DNA of 10,922 bases, taken from Acinetobacter sp. WCHAc010034. Its GTDB lineage: Bacteria; Pseudomonadota; Gammaproteobacteria; Pseudomonadales; Moraxellaceae. Under the pieces are notes generated by a model. It made no database searches. It saw only the letters and a list, made by a program, of their open reading frames with translations, and had not been told where the DNA came from. This document shows, piece after piece, positions 1-6,022 of the stretch. Every line of letters begins with the position of its first letter. Within the stretch, counting starts at the first letter, position 1. The stretch is from positions 1-10,922 of the forward strand of contig NZ_CP032274.1 of assembly GCF_001696615.3 (NCBI RefSeq). Reading direction: 5' to 3'. A program made the position numbers and the translations under genes.

Positions 1-366
1 AGTATTTTGACTAAAGACGATAATTTCTTTAATGAAATGGATATTTCTAATTTTAGTGAAGAGAGCATTGCAGTATTAAATTCAGGGCAAGAACTTGCTT
101 CAATATACGATACTCTTACAGGTTATTTCTGTGCGAATTCAATCCATGAAGTAGATGAAAAGATAACGCAAATTCATAAAGTAGAACCTAACGATGTTTT
201 AATGGTATGTACTGATGGCGTTTTTGATGCTATTACGCATGATGAATGGCCATTAATTCAGATTAATCAATCACTAAAAGAATGGCTTAAAAATTTCGTT
301 GAAATGTTAAAACCTTTTGCTGGAGATAACATTAGTCTAGTTTTAGTCAAAGCTACTACAGATTAA
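1..366 (+). CDS. PP2C-family Ser/Thr protein phosphatase, C-terminal part
   Basis: This is the 3' part of a gene open at the left edge. Reading from base 1 gives 121 residues and a TAA stop. Visible are the motif VLMVCTDGVFDAIT (metal-binding Asp-Gly) and a terminal GDNISLVLV (Asp-Asn), the last two acidic motifs of PP2C (PPM) phosphatases, which remove phosphate from Ser/Thr using two Mn or Mg ions. The matching N-terminal part ends at base 10922 in the same frame; joined they give 265 residues, normal for a bacterial single-domain PP2C. The protein should be cytosolic, with no membrane segment. The TTG at base 7 would start after the metal sites held in the N-terminal half, so it is not a credible start. 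The family call is firm from the motifs; the substrate is unknown. Confidence 0.85.
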   Translation, partial: SILTKDDNFFNEMDISNFSEESIAVLNSGQELASIYDTLTGYFCANSIHEVDEKITQIHKVEPNDVLMVCTDGVFDAITHDEWPLIQINQSLKEWLKNFVEMLKPFAGDNISLVLVKATTD

Positions 367-446
367 AAAATCAATATTTATATAGATAATGAAATATTCA
401 TTTATAGAGCTACAGCTTATGCAAAATGCATTTGTAATGCCCAATT

Positions 447-482
447 AAAGTCAGATCTATGACGTATCAATACGTAGACTTT
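447..482. repeat. nested inverted repeat between the PP2C and exonuclease genes
   Basis: Outer arms AAAGTC (447-452) and GACTTT (477-482) enclose a perfect short palindrome ACGTAT-CA-ATACGT (462-475). It lies 80 bases past the PP2C stop. There is no T-run after it, so a factor-independent terminator is not well supported; an operator is equally possible. A second palindrome, TTTTAATTAAAA (523-534), sits just before the next gene but could be chance in such AT-rich DNA. The 367-563 stretch otherwise shows no gene. Confidence 0.35.
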
Positions 483-563
483 ATATGACGATTAGCTCTT
501 TAATTCATTATTTTTCAATTAGTTTTAATTAAAATAATTGCAATAAATACGGTAACTGTGAAC

Positions 564-980
564 ATGAAATTATTTTTAGATTGTGAATTTAATGGTTTTG
601 GTGGAGAACTGATCTCCATGGCACTTGTTGATGAAAATGAAAGATACTTTTATGAGGTTTTACCATGTATAAATCCCACTTCATGGGTACTTGATAATGT
701 TATCCCTATTCTAAATAAACAAACTATTGATTTAAAAGAATTTCAAAACACACTATTTAAGTTTCTAAATCACTATGAAACTATACATATAGTTGCTGAC
801 TGGCCAGAAGATTTTTCATTGTTTCTAACGTCACTCATACTTAAACAAGGCATTTGTATGATTACTCCAAAATTGACAATGGAACTTTGGGACAGCGATA
901 CTGGTTTGGCGACAGAGTCAAGAATCCCCCACAATGCTCTACAAGATGCTTTTGCTCTAAAACGAAAATACTTGATCTAA
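564..980 (+). CDS. DEDDh-type 3'-5' exonuclease-like protein (Rv2179c-like)
   Basis: Predicted 138-residue 3'-5' exonuclease of the DnaQ/RNase T superfamily; substrate DNA or RNA is unknown. ExoI is LFLDCEFNGFGGE (Asp6 and Glu8), ExoII is in IVADWPEDF (Asp79 or Asp83), and ExoIII is HNALQDA (His123, Asp128), so all acidic residues and the catalytic His of a DEDDh enzyme are present. The FNGFGGELISMALV stretch resembles the small Rv2179c-like exoribonucleases. The protein is short, essentially a bare catalytic domain without obvious extra domains. I chose ATG 564 over the GTG at 558 because GGTAA at 551-555 is then suitably spaced and ExoI follows directly. It is on the same strand as PP2C with a 197-base gap, so probably its own transcript. 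The fold call is fairly sure; the biological role is not. Confidence 0.72.
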   Translation: MKLFLDCEFNGFGGELISMALVDENERYFYEVLPCINPTSWVLDNVIPILNKQTIDLKEFQNTLFKFLNHYETIHIVADWPEDFSLFLTSLILKQGICMITPKLTMELWDSDTGLATESRIPHNALQDAFALKRKYLI

Positions 981-1037
981 AATAATTTTAAGCTTTTTGA
1001 AAAAAAAACCTGAATATAAAAAAATAGTTTATTTATT

Positions 1038-1078
1038 TTATGTTAAATAGGCGATTTAAGGATCCCTATTTAACATAA
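1038..1078. repeat. inverted repeat built on a XerC-type arm
   Basis: TTATGTTAAATAGG (1038-1051) is the exact reverse complement of CCTATTTAACATAA (1065-1078), with 13 bases between. The right arm contains the XerC half of the first pdif site. It lies 58 bases beyond the exonuclease stop. It may be a transcription end for that gene (no clear T-run follows), or a leftover XerC half-site in opposite orientation from a past recombination. Confidence 0.6.
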
Positions 1079-1094
1079 ATCTCTTATGCGAATC
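1068..1094 (+). other. pdif site 1 (XerC|XerD orientation), spacer one base short
   Basis: XerC arm ATTTAACATAA (1068-1078), spacer ATCTC (1079-1083), XerD arm TTATGCGAATC (1084-1094). Plasmid pdif sites normally have a 6-base spacer; here it is 5, probably from loss of an A compared with site 3. Host XerC/XerD tyrosine recombinases act at such sites and are thought to shuffle modules between Acinetobacter plasmids. The spacer length makes present activity doubtful. Confidence 0.7.
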
Positions 1095-1169
1095 CATGAA
1101 ACATCCATTGAATGCCCCATAAAATTATAAGGATTAAGACAACCAAAAAAACATTTCTAATTTTTTCAT
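1084..1169 (-). pseudogene. probable frameshifted 28-residue membrane peptide gene
   Basis: On the minus strand a good ribosome site (GAGGAG) lies about 7 bases before an ATG at 1169-1167. The strict frame gives only 11 residues (MKKLEMFFWLS, stop at 1136-1134). Inserting one base in the run of seven T (minus strand) lets the frame continue as LVVLILIILWGIQWMFHGFA to a TAA at 1086-1084, giving 28 residues, most of them a single hydrophobic helix. That stop codon lies inside the XerD arm of pdif site 1. The ribosome site and coherent transmembrane sequence suggest a real small gene broken by, or read through, homopolymer slippage; a sequencing error is a third option. It fills almost all of the 92 bases between pdif sites 1 and 2. 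I do not recognise a family. Confidence 0.45.
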
Positions 1170-1186
1170 TATTTAAGCTCCTCTAC

Positions 1187-1214
1187 AATTGACATAAAAT
1201 CTTTTATGCGAAGT
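1187..1214 (+). other. pdif site 2 (XerC|XerD orientation)
   Basis: XerC arm AATTGACATAA (1187-1197), 6-base spacer AATCTT, XerD arm TTATGCGAAGT (1204-1214). It has the same orientation as sites 1 and 3. The XerC arm differs from the usual ATTTAACATAA at two positions. With site 1 it bounds a 92-base micro-module; with site 3 it bounds the UDG-like gene. Confidence 0.8.
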
Positions 1215-1234
1215 CAAAATGTTAGAACCCATTT

Positions 1235-1330
1235 AAAGTGTCTATATTCTCACCAATAAAAATGTCCACTTTTAGAATATGCGCTTTTGCGATTTTCTTA
1301 TCGGACGGTTTAATATGTTGGTGTCTATAT
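1235..1330. repeat. competing inverted repeats and a 10-bp direct repeat before the UDG-like gene
   Basis: AAAGTG (1235-1240) pairs with CACTTT (1267-1272), and ATATTCT (1244-1250) pairs with AGAATAT (1274-1280); the two stems interleave, so both cannot form fully at once. GTGTCTATAT occurs at 1238-1247 and again at 1321-1330. A weak promoter (TTGGTG at 1318, 17-base gap, AATATT at 1341) overlaps the second copy. This looks like a regulatory region for the gene at 1374, but no regulator can be named. Confidence 0.35.
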
Positions 1331-1373
1331 CGGATAAACTAATATTCTTTGCATTACGTCTACTGATAAAAAT

Positions 1374-2027
1374 ATGTATAACGTTCATCCAAGTGAAAAA
1401 CTAATTCACGCTTTCCGCCAAAAACCTTATCAGGGATGTTGTCCTACTCAAGCAGAGTTTTTATTTATTGGCTTAGATGCCAATTACGCTCCCAATATTG
1501 AAGAACAAAAAATATTTTCTAAAATCATTGAATATCATGAGGATGCTATTTCATTTTGGCAGAAATACAATGTACATCATCCTTTTTTATTAGATGGATA
1601 TAAAGGAGATGGGCGAAAATATCATAAAGAATTTTCAAAAATTAGACTTTCTTGCAAAGATGCTTCTCGTATTTCATTTATCGAGCTTCTTCATCTTCCC
1701 ACAACTGGTAGAAATGATTTGAAAAGCTCTGATCTTGATAAAAATCATCTACAATACATTCATAAAGCCATTTTTTCAGAACACACTAAAGCTGTATTTA
1801 TCTCTGACGCTGTTTTTAAATTAATGAAAAAAACATCTATATTTTCATGGATGAATGATGCTAAACAAATAGAAGGACATACTCTTAAAGTTTTTCATGA
1901 AAAAAAACCTTTAATCTATAAGCATTTACATTTTTCAACTTATGGAAAGTTTCAAGCTCAAAAAGAGGAAGAGATAAAAGCAATTCATAATATTATTCTA
2001 AAATCAAACATCAGTGATTTAACATAA
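1374..2027 (+). CDS. uracil-DNA-glycosylase-like superfamily protein (tentative)
   Basis: A 217-residue cytosolic protein with no signal peptide or membrane segment. FLFIGLDANYAP (residues 29-40) resembles the first active-site loop of the uracil-DNA glycosylase fold (GxDPxx), FIELLHLPTTGRN (102-114) the central motif, and HFSTYGKF (186-193) the position of the HPS loop. These are resemblances in order and spacing, not exact motifs, so base-excision activity is inference. ATG 1374 has a poor ribosome site, but the next in-frame Met is far inside. The gene fills the module between pdif sites 2 and 3, and its TAA stop (2025-2027) is the end of the XerC arm of site 3; the C-terminal DLT is thus partly set by the recombination site. 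Alternatively it could be an unrelated alpha/beta protein of unknown function. Confidence 0.6.
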   Translation: MYNVHPSEKLIHAFRQKPYQGCCPTQAEFLFIGLDANYAPNIEEQKIFSKIIEYHEDAISFWQKYNVHHPFLLDGYKGDGRKYHKEFSKIRLSCKDASRISFIELLHLPTTGRNDLKSSDLDKNHLQYIHKAIFSEHTKAVFISDAVFKLMKKTSIFSWMNDAKQIEGHTLKVFHEKKPLIYKHLHFSTYGKFQAQKEEEIKAIHNIILKSNISDLT

Positions 2028-2044
2028 AATCTCTTATATGAAAT
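2017..2044 (+). other. pdif site 3 (XerC|XerD orientation)
   Basis: XerC arm ATTTAACATAA (2017-2027, matching the usual arm), 6-base spacer AATCTC, XerD arm TTATATGAAAT (2034-2044). The XerC arm doubles as the last codons and stop of the UDG-like gene. It sits 8 bases from the end of the convergent TraD/MobC-like gene and marks the left edge of the mobilization and replication backbone, whose right edge is pdif site 4. Confidence 0.85.
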
Positions 2045-2051
2045 TTAGAAC

Positions 2052-2426
2052 TTATCCCTTAAAAAGATCATTAAAAAGCTCTTTATCTTTCTGTCTATTT
2101 TCTTCTGTCTTACTTTCCGCACTTAAAAACTGCTCAAAATCAGCCCATTGATGTTTAAAAGATTCATCATTCTTAAATTTATTCAAAACCCAAGCGCCAA
2201 GCAAAATTTTCCGTCTAGTTTCATTTTTCCGTTCTTGGGCTTTTGCTTCGCTTAAAAGTTTTTGCTGTTTGAGTTTAAGCTCATTCTGTTTCTGTTTTGC
2301 CTGTTCTAAGATCTGCTCTTGTTCTTTTTTTAAATACTCAATTTGCTCTTGCAGGGATAATTTTTTCTGCTGTGCTTTGGTGAGTTTCTTTAAAACTGCA
2401 TCTTTCTTTTCTTGAATATCTGACAT
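2052..2426 (-). CDS. TraD/MobC-like accessory mobilization protein
   Basis: A 124-residue, highly charged protein. Residues about 5-68 are a long Lys/Glu/Gln-rich coiled coil, followed by TRRKILLGAWVLNK (about 70-83), the signature of the small TraD/MobC-type proteins found next to MOBQ relaxases, and an acidic tail. Such proteins are believed to help the relaxase at oriT. The gene is divergent from the relaxase gene, with oriT between them, the usual layout of these mobilization regions. ATG 2426 has no strong ribosome site. An inverted repeat TGATGAT/ATCATCA (2439-2445 and 2458-2464) lies just upstream and could be an operator. The gene ends 8 bases from pdif site 3. The family assignment rests on the short motif plus context. 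Confidence 0.65.
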   Translation of the reverse strand: MSDIQEKKDAVLKKLTKAQQKKLSLQEQIEYLKKEQEQILEQAKQKQNELKLKQQKLLSEAKAQERKNETRRKILLGAWVLNKFKNDESFKHQWADFEQFLSAESKTEENRQKDKELFNDLFKG

Positions 2427-2438
2427 AGTATTAAACCG

Positions 2439-2464
2439 TGATGATCAATAATCAAACATCATCA
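2439..2464. promoter_or_regulatory. inverted repeat upstream of the accessory mobilization gene
   Basis: TGATGAT (2439-2445) and ATCATCA (2458-2464) form a 7-base inverted repeat with a 12-base spacer, 13 bases upstream of the minus-strand ATG. The position suits an operator or a relaxosome-protein binding site. Confidence 0.4.
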
Positions 2465-2530
2465 TAGAGTCAAAAAACAAAGCGAGCAATATCAAACGTA
2501 GCGAAGCGAAGTTTTCCCGGAGTGAAATGA

Positions 2531-2571
2531 AGGGCGCACTTACCCACTTTTATCATTTCATTCAAAAGTGG
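2531..2571 (-). other. oriT: origin of transfer (oriT), RSF1010/MOBQ type
   Basis: On the minus strand an inverted repeat CCACTTTT/AAAAGTGG (2571-2564 and 2551-2544) is followed by G and then TAAGTGCGCCCT (2542-2531). This arrangement, a hairpin immediately before a (T)AARTGCGCCCT nick region, is the arrangement of RSF1010/R1162-type oriT. By analogy, cleavage would fall between TAAGTGCG and CCCT. It lies between the divergent mobilization genes. Two extra hairpins lie between it and the relaxase gene: ACAGGGG-AAA-CCCCTGT (2580-2596) and GCAACTTT-TTC-AAAGTTGC (2625-2643). Confidence 0.85.
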
Positions 2572-2579
2572 ACGTTGCG

Positions 2580-2643
2580 ACAGGGGAAACCCCTGTACCC
2601 CATGACCTCGCTTTAGCATGGTCAGCAACTTTTTCAAAGTTGC
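2580..2643. repeat. two perfect hairpins between oriT and the relaxase gene
   Basis: ACAGGGG (2580-2586) and CCCCTGT (2590-2596) have a 3-base loop. GCAACTTT (2625-2632) and AAAGTTGC (2636-2643) also have a 3-base loop. Neither is followed by a T-run in either direction, so they are more likely protein-binding or leader-RNA structures of the mobilization region than terminators. Confidence 0.55.
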
Positions 2644-2684
2644 AAAAATCAAAACCACGGTATGCAGAAATTTAGGTTTTTAAA

Positions 2685-4439
2685 GTGGCAATTTTTCATT
2701 TGAATGAAAGCAACATCTCACGAAGTGACGGACGTTCAGCCGTTGCTTGTGCTGCTTATCGTGCCTGTGAAAAATTAGAGGATCTGACTTTTGGAAAGAC
2801 TCAGGACTACACTAAAAAAAAGGGACTTGAATACAAAAATATTTATGCACCAGAACATACCAATACAAAACTTTTAGACCGTCAAACACTTTGGAATACA
2901 GTAGAAAAAAAAGAATTCAATGCCAATGGCTCAATGAAAGCCAATGCACGACTCGCCAAAGAATATATCTGTGCTTTACCACATGAATTAACAGATGCAG
3001 AACGCATAAAAATCGTTGATGACTTTTGCCGAGACTTTGTGAACAAGCACAATGTTATTGTCGATGCCTGCATCCATGCACCACATGAACATAACGATGA
3101 AACCAATAATAAAAACTATCACGTACACATGATGTTCACGACCAGACTCATCAATGAAAAAGGCGAATTAGGAAAGAAACAAAGAATCTTCAACGACCAT
3201 GGTCCCGAGATCCTGAAGGACAGCCGAGCAACTTTTGCCAATGTTGTAAACACAGTATTGGAAAATGCCGGACTAGACGAACGCATCGACCACCGGAGTT
3301 ACAAGGATCAGGGCTTAGACTTTCTTGAACCCACTCATCATGAAGGGCATGAAGCTACAGCACTTCGCAGACAATATGACGAGGAACAAAAAAGACCGCT
3401 TGAAGAACGTAACACTGAAATTGTGCTGCCAAGAATTGCACTTGAAAATGATGCAATCAAAGCCAAAAATTTAGATGCTGCACGAGAATACCAACAGATC
3501 ATCAAGGGCCTTGATCAAGAAATTATTGTTCCAAGTCGATTAGAAGATCAGATTACCCAGCTGGAAAACGAACTTCAGTTAACCGAAGCAGAAGAAAAAG
3601 AGCTTTTAGCAGAATTAGTAAATCTCAACCTAGAAGAAGAACGCCTGCAAGAACAACAGGTTCAACAGATCGACAACGCATATGATGACTTCATCCGGTG
3701 CCAAGATATTTATGCAGAATTTGCCAATCAGTTTTACACCATTCAAAGCAATGCTGCTGATAATCAAAAGCAGATTGAATCAAATCTCACCAAGACAAAA
3801 CGATGGTTAGCAGAAAACAAAAGCGATTTTTACCTACATACCAATAATTTGTTTTATGACTCTTACCATCATACTTACAGAGATATAAAAAAACCTGATT
3901 TTTATGCGACTGAAAAATCAGTAGAACAGGCAAAAAATGAGAACTGGAGAGAATACGCAACCGAGGTCGAACAACTTGCTAAAGAATACGATATTGAGAA
4001 TGTCGTCCAACGCTTAGGTCAATGCTCAGAGATACTGGAAAATAATGGGATTGAACGACCAACGATAAAACCCACGTTTTGGCAAAAGCTAAAACGAGAG
4101 TACGTTCACTCTTTCGATACCCTGCATGATTTTAATGATGATATGAAACCTATCCTTGTCGAAAAACGGGCAGATGATCTCAAAATTGAACAAGAAAGAA
4201 TGCAGCAAGTACGCCAAGCGGAAGTGGATCGCCAACGAAAAATTGAAAATGATCGCAGAGAAAGTGAATTTAGAGAGCAATTACGTAAAGAACGAGAGCA
4301 AAAAGAACAACGCTATGAACAAGAAAGACACGAACGAGAACATTTGGCATTTTTAAAACGCCAAGAATTGGAAAAACAGCAGAAAAACGAGCCTAAAAAA
4401 CCAGAAAATGAAAATAACAACGATTACCGACCTTGGTGA
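2685..4439 (+). CDS. mobA: MOBQ-family relaxase (MobA/MobL)
   Basis: This enzyme nicks oriT, stays covalently bound to the 5' end through a Tyr, and pilots the strand through a conjugation channel supplied by another element. The N-terminus MAIFHLNESN, followed by GRSAVACAAYRA, matches the MobA/MobL relaxase start; Tyr25 is at the same position as the catalytic Tyr of RSF1010 MobA. NYHVHMMFTTR (144-154) is the metal-binding His-x-His motif III. Relaxase domain about 1-210; coiled coil about 285-345; a very charged Lys/Glu/Arg/Gln coil about 490-575. The C-terminal primase of RSF1010 MobA is absent. GTG 2685 is chosen because the conserved N-terminus begins exactly there, and TTTAGG lies about 8 bases upstream. 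No coupling protein or mating-pair genes are present, so transfer needs a helper. Confidence 0.9.
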   Translation: MAIFHLNESNISRSDGRSAVACAAYRACEKLEDLTFGKTQDYTKKKGLEYKNIYAPEHTNTKLLDRQTLWNTVEKKEFNANGSMKANARLAKEYICALPHELTDAERIKIVDDFCRDFVNKHNVIVDACIHAPHEHNDETNNKNYHVHMMFTTRLINEKGELGKKQRIFNDHGPEILKDSRATFANVVNTVLENAGLDERIDHRSYKDQGLDFLEPTHHEGHEATALRRQYDEEQKRPLEERNTEIVLPRIALENDAIKAKNLDAAREYQQIIKGLDQEIIVPSRLEDQITQLENELQLTEAEEKELLAELVNLNLEEERLQEQQVQQIDNAYDDFIRCQDIYAEFANQFYTIQSNAADNQKQIESNLTKTKRWLAENKSDFYLHTNNLFYDSYHHTYRDIKKPDFYATEKSVEQAKNENWREYATEVEQLAKEYDIENVVQRLGQCSEILENNGIERPTIKPTFWQKLKREYVHSFDTLHDFNDDMKPILVEKRADDLKIEQERMQQVRQAEVDRQRKIENDRRESEFREQLRKEREQKEQRYEQERHEREHLAFLKRQELEKQQKNEPKKPENENNNDYRPW

Positions 4440-4464
4440 ATGCTGTTTAAACGCAAAAAAATAG

Positions 4465-4730
4465 GGTTTTTAGCGATGTTTTGCTAAACCACAGTAGATT
4501 TATAGTTGAGTTAAGAAAAAACTCTTAAATCGCAAATGAGAGCATTTAGCGAGTGTCTACGAGCGAACTACAGGGATCTAAATTTTTTCACCTGTTTTTC
4601 CCTGATTACAGGCTCCCCTGTGTATCAAGAACTCAGAATCAGAGCATCCCGAATGGGTGCGAACTGATTACGGTGGTTTTATGTGGAGCGAAGCGAGTGA
4701 AAAAGTTCTATGAGCGAAGCGAACTCCTAG
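4465..4730. repeat. hairpin-rich gene-free segment with GAGCGAAGCGA repeats
   Basis: No credible gene lies between the relaxase stop and the iterons (4440-4929). Small hairpins: GGTTTTTAGC with GCTAAACC (4465-4490), CAGGGA with TCCCTG (4571-4604), which competes with CCTG-ATTA-CAGG (4601-4612), and GCATCCC with GGGTGC (4644-4660). GAGCGAAGCGA appears at 4686-4696 and 4712-4722, with variants at 4788-4800 and 4815-4825; a further AGCGAAGCGA occurs near oriT (about 2500-2509). The short open frame here carries these repeats and has no ribosome site. Confidence 0.5.
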
Positions 4731-4762
4731 TTGCTTTTCTTTTTTAAAAGTCACGAAATTTT

Positions 4763-4857
4763 AAGCCAAAAATTGCCCCTACGAACTGAGCGAAAGCGAA
4801 GTTCAATAGAGTTTGAGCGTAGCGAAAACATAGGGCAATTTTTCCTTTCCTGGGCTT
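4763..4857. repeat. long imperfect inverted repeat between mob and rep regions
   Basis: AAAAATTGCCC (4768-4778) pairs with GGGCAATTTTT (4833-4843) for 11 bases, continued inward by TA/TA after one bulged C, and outward by AAGCC (4763-4767) with GGCTT (4853-4857). Inside is a smaller hairpin GAACT/AGTTC (4783-4787, 4800-4804) and the variant GAGCG-AGCGA repeats. It could be a bidirectional transcription block shielding the origin, or a single-strand structure used in replication or transfer; the sequence does not decide. Confidence 0.55.
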
Positions 4858-4929
4858 TTAATTATTTTTAAAGTTTTTAAATACTTTTAGACACGCTGAA
4901 AACCTTTGTTTGCAAGGCTTTCAAGGTGG

Positions 4930-5017
4930 ATAAGACTACAATTTCTTTGTCATAAGACTACAATTTCTTTGTCATAAGACTACAATTTCTTTGTCATAAG
5001 ACTACAATTTCTTTGCA
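4930..5017 (+). other. oriV: replication origin: four tandem 22-bp iterons
   Basis: Four head-to-tail 22-base repeats begin at 4930, 4952, 4974 and 4996, with core TAAGACTACAATTTCTTTG. The first three are identical; the fourth differs in its last two bases. There are no spacers between copies. Position directly upstream of a Rep_3-family initiator identifies them as Rep-binding iterons that define the origin and control copy number. Confidence 0.95.
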
Positions 5018-5076
5018 TTTGATTACATCGAATGCTAATGTAGTCTTAATAACACTTATAACCTATGCAGTCTTAT
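5013..5076 (+). promoter_or_regulatory. rep promoter with inverted half-iterons over the start codon
   Basis: A candidate promoter is TTGCAT (5013-5018), a 17-base gap and TAATGT (5036-5041), overlapping the last iteron. Two reversed partial iterons follow: TGTAGTCTTA (5039-5048, exact reverse complement of the iteron start TAAGACTACA) and CAGTCTTAT (5068-5076), the latter running into the rep ATG at 5075. Rep binding as a dimer to inverted half-iterons is the standard autorepression mode of this family, so this is probably the rep operator. The promoter boxes are only moderate matches. Confidence 0.5.
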
Positions 5077-6019
5077 GAAAAATGACTTAGTAGTAAAAGA
5101 TAATGCCTTAATTAATGCCAGTTATAATCTCGAAGTAACCGAGCAACGGCTTATCCTTTTATCAATAATAAGAGCAAGAGAAACAGGCCAAGGGATCTCA
5201 TCCGACAGTAAATTAGAAATCCATGCTTCTGATTATGCTTCTCGCTTTGATGTCACCAAAGAAGCTGCGTATAACGCTCTAAAAAATGCAGTTAATAATC
5301 TTTTTGAAAGAAAGTTCTCTTTTAAGGAAATTCATAAAGATACAAACAAAGAAATTGTAGTCAAATCCCGCTGGGTTAGCCGAATTGCATATGTTGATGA
5401 CCTTGCTACATTAGAAGTTACCTTTGCACCAGATGTTGTTCCTCTTATTACAAGATTGGAAAAGCACTTTACGAGCTATCAACTTAAACAGGTTGCGCAA
5501 CTAACTAGCAAATATGCTATTCGTCTATATGAGTTTCTAATTGCTTGGAGAGACGTAGGAAAAACACCTGTTATTTCTTTATCTGAGTTCAGAGAAAAAT
5601 TAGGACTTGAGATGAATGAATATCAAAAAATGGTTAATTTTAAAAGTCGTGTTTTAGAACCAGCCATAAAGCAAATCAATGAGCTGACTGATATACATGT
5701 AAAATACGAACAGTACAAAACAGGAAGATCTATCTCAGGCTTATCATTCACTTTTAAGCATAAAAAAATTGATTCGATACCTTCAGAAAGAGATCCAAAC
5801 ACGGTAGATCTCTTTACCCAAATGACCGATGCACAACGCCACATGTTTGCCAATAAACTTTCAGAGCTACCGGAAATGGGTCGGTATTCCCAGGGAACTG
5901 AAAGCTATCCACAATTTGCTATTCGTATTGCTGAGATGCTTCACGATCCTGAAAAAATCAAAGAACTATATCCATACCTAAAAAAAGTGGGATATATGCC
6001 ATTAAATAAAAGGATTTAG
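5075..6019 (+). CDS. repB: Rep_3 superfamily (RepB-type) replication initiator
   Basis: A 314-residue initiator that binds the iterons, opens the origin and recruits the host helicase. The N-terminus (DLVVKDNALINASYNLEVTEQRLILLSI) is the typical start of Rep_3 proteins of Acinetobacter plasmids. The first winged-helix domain spans about residues 1-125 (SDYASRFDVTKEAAYNALKNAVNNL as its helices) and the second about 130-235 (LTSKYAIRLYEFLI and ISLSEFREKLGL); the length is normal. No purine-rich ribosome site precedes ATG 5075; instead an inverted half-iteron covers the start, suggesting that expression is held low by autorepression. It is followed after 3 bases by the HTH gene, so the two are co-transcribed. 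The Rep_3 family is firm; I cannot assign a replicon subgroup without comparison. Confidence 0.93.
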   Translation: MKNDLVVKDNALINASYNLEVTEQRLILLSIIRARETGQGISSDSKLEIHASDYASRFDVTKEAAYNALKNAVNNLFERKFSFKEIHKDTNKEIVVKSRWVSRIAYVDDLATLEVTFAPDVVPLITRLEKHFTSYQLKQVAQLTSKYAIRLYEFLIAWRDVGKTPVISLSEFREKLGLEMNEYQKMVNFKSRVLEPAIKQINELTDIHVKYEQYKTGRSISGLSFTFKHKKIDSIPSERDPNTVDLFTQMTDAQRHMFANKLSELPEMGRYSQGTESYPQFAIRIAEMLHDPEKIKELYPYLKKVGYMPLNKRI

Positions 6020-6022
6020 TAA

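Noticed and set aside
400..427. Possible sixth pdif: XerD-like TTATGCAAAAT at 417-427 with a correctly spaced ATTTA at 400-404
   Set aside because: Only the outer five bases of the XerC arm match; the inner half is unrelated, so it is too weak to call, though it could be a decayed site.
2470..2658. 62-residue minus-strand open frame
   Set aside because: It lies across oriT and its hairpins, has no ribosome site and no recognisable protein features; the frame is open by chance.
4089..4356. Open frames on both strands within the end of the relaxase gene
   Set aside because: They are shadows of the coiled-coil coding sequence and have no independent signals.
4553..4747. 64-residue plus-strand open frame between mob and rep
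   Set aside because: It is made largely of GAGCGAAGCGA-type repeats and hairpins, lacks a ribosome site and starts at a GTG; not a believable gene.
4930..5017. Tandem repeats as a CRISPR array
   Set aside because: The 22-base copies abut with no unique spacers and sit directly before rep; they are iterons.
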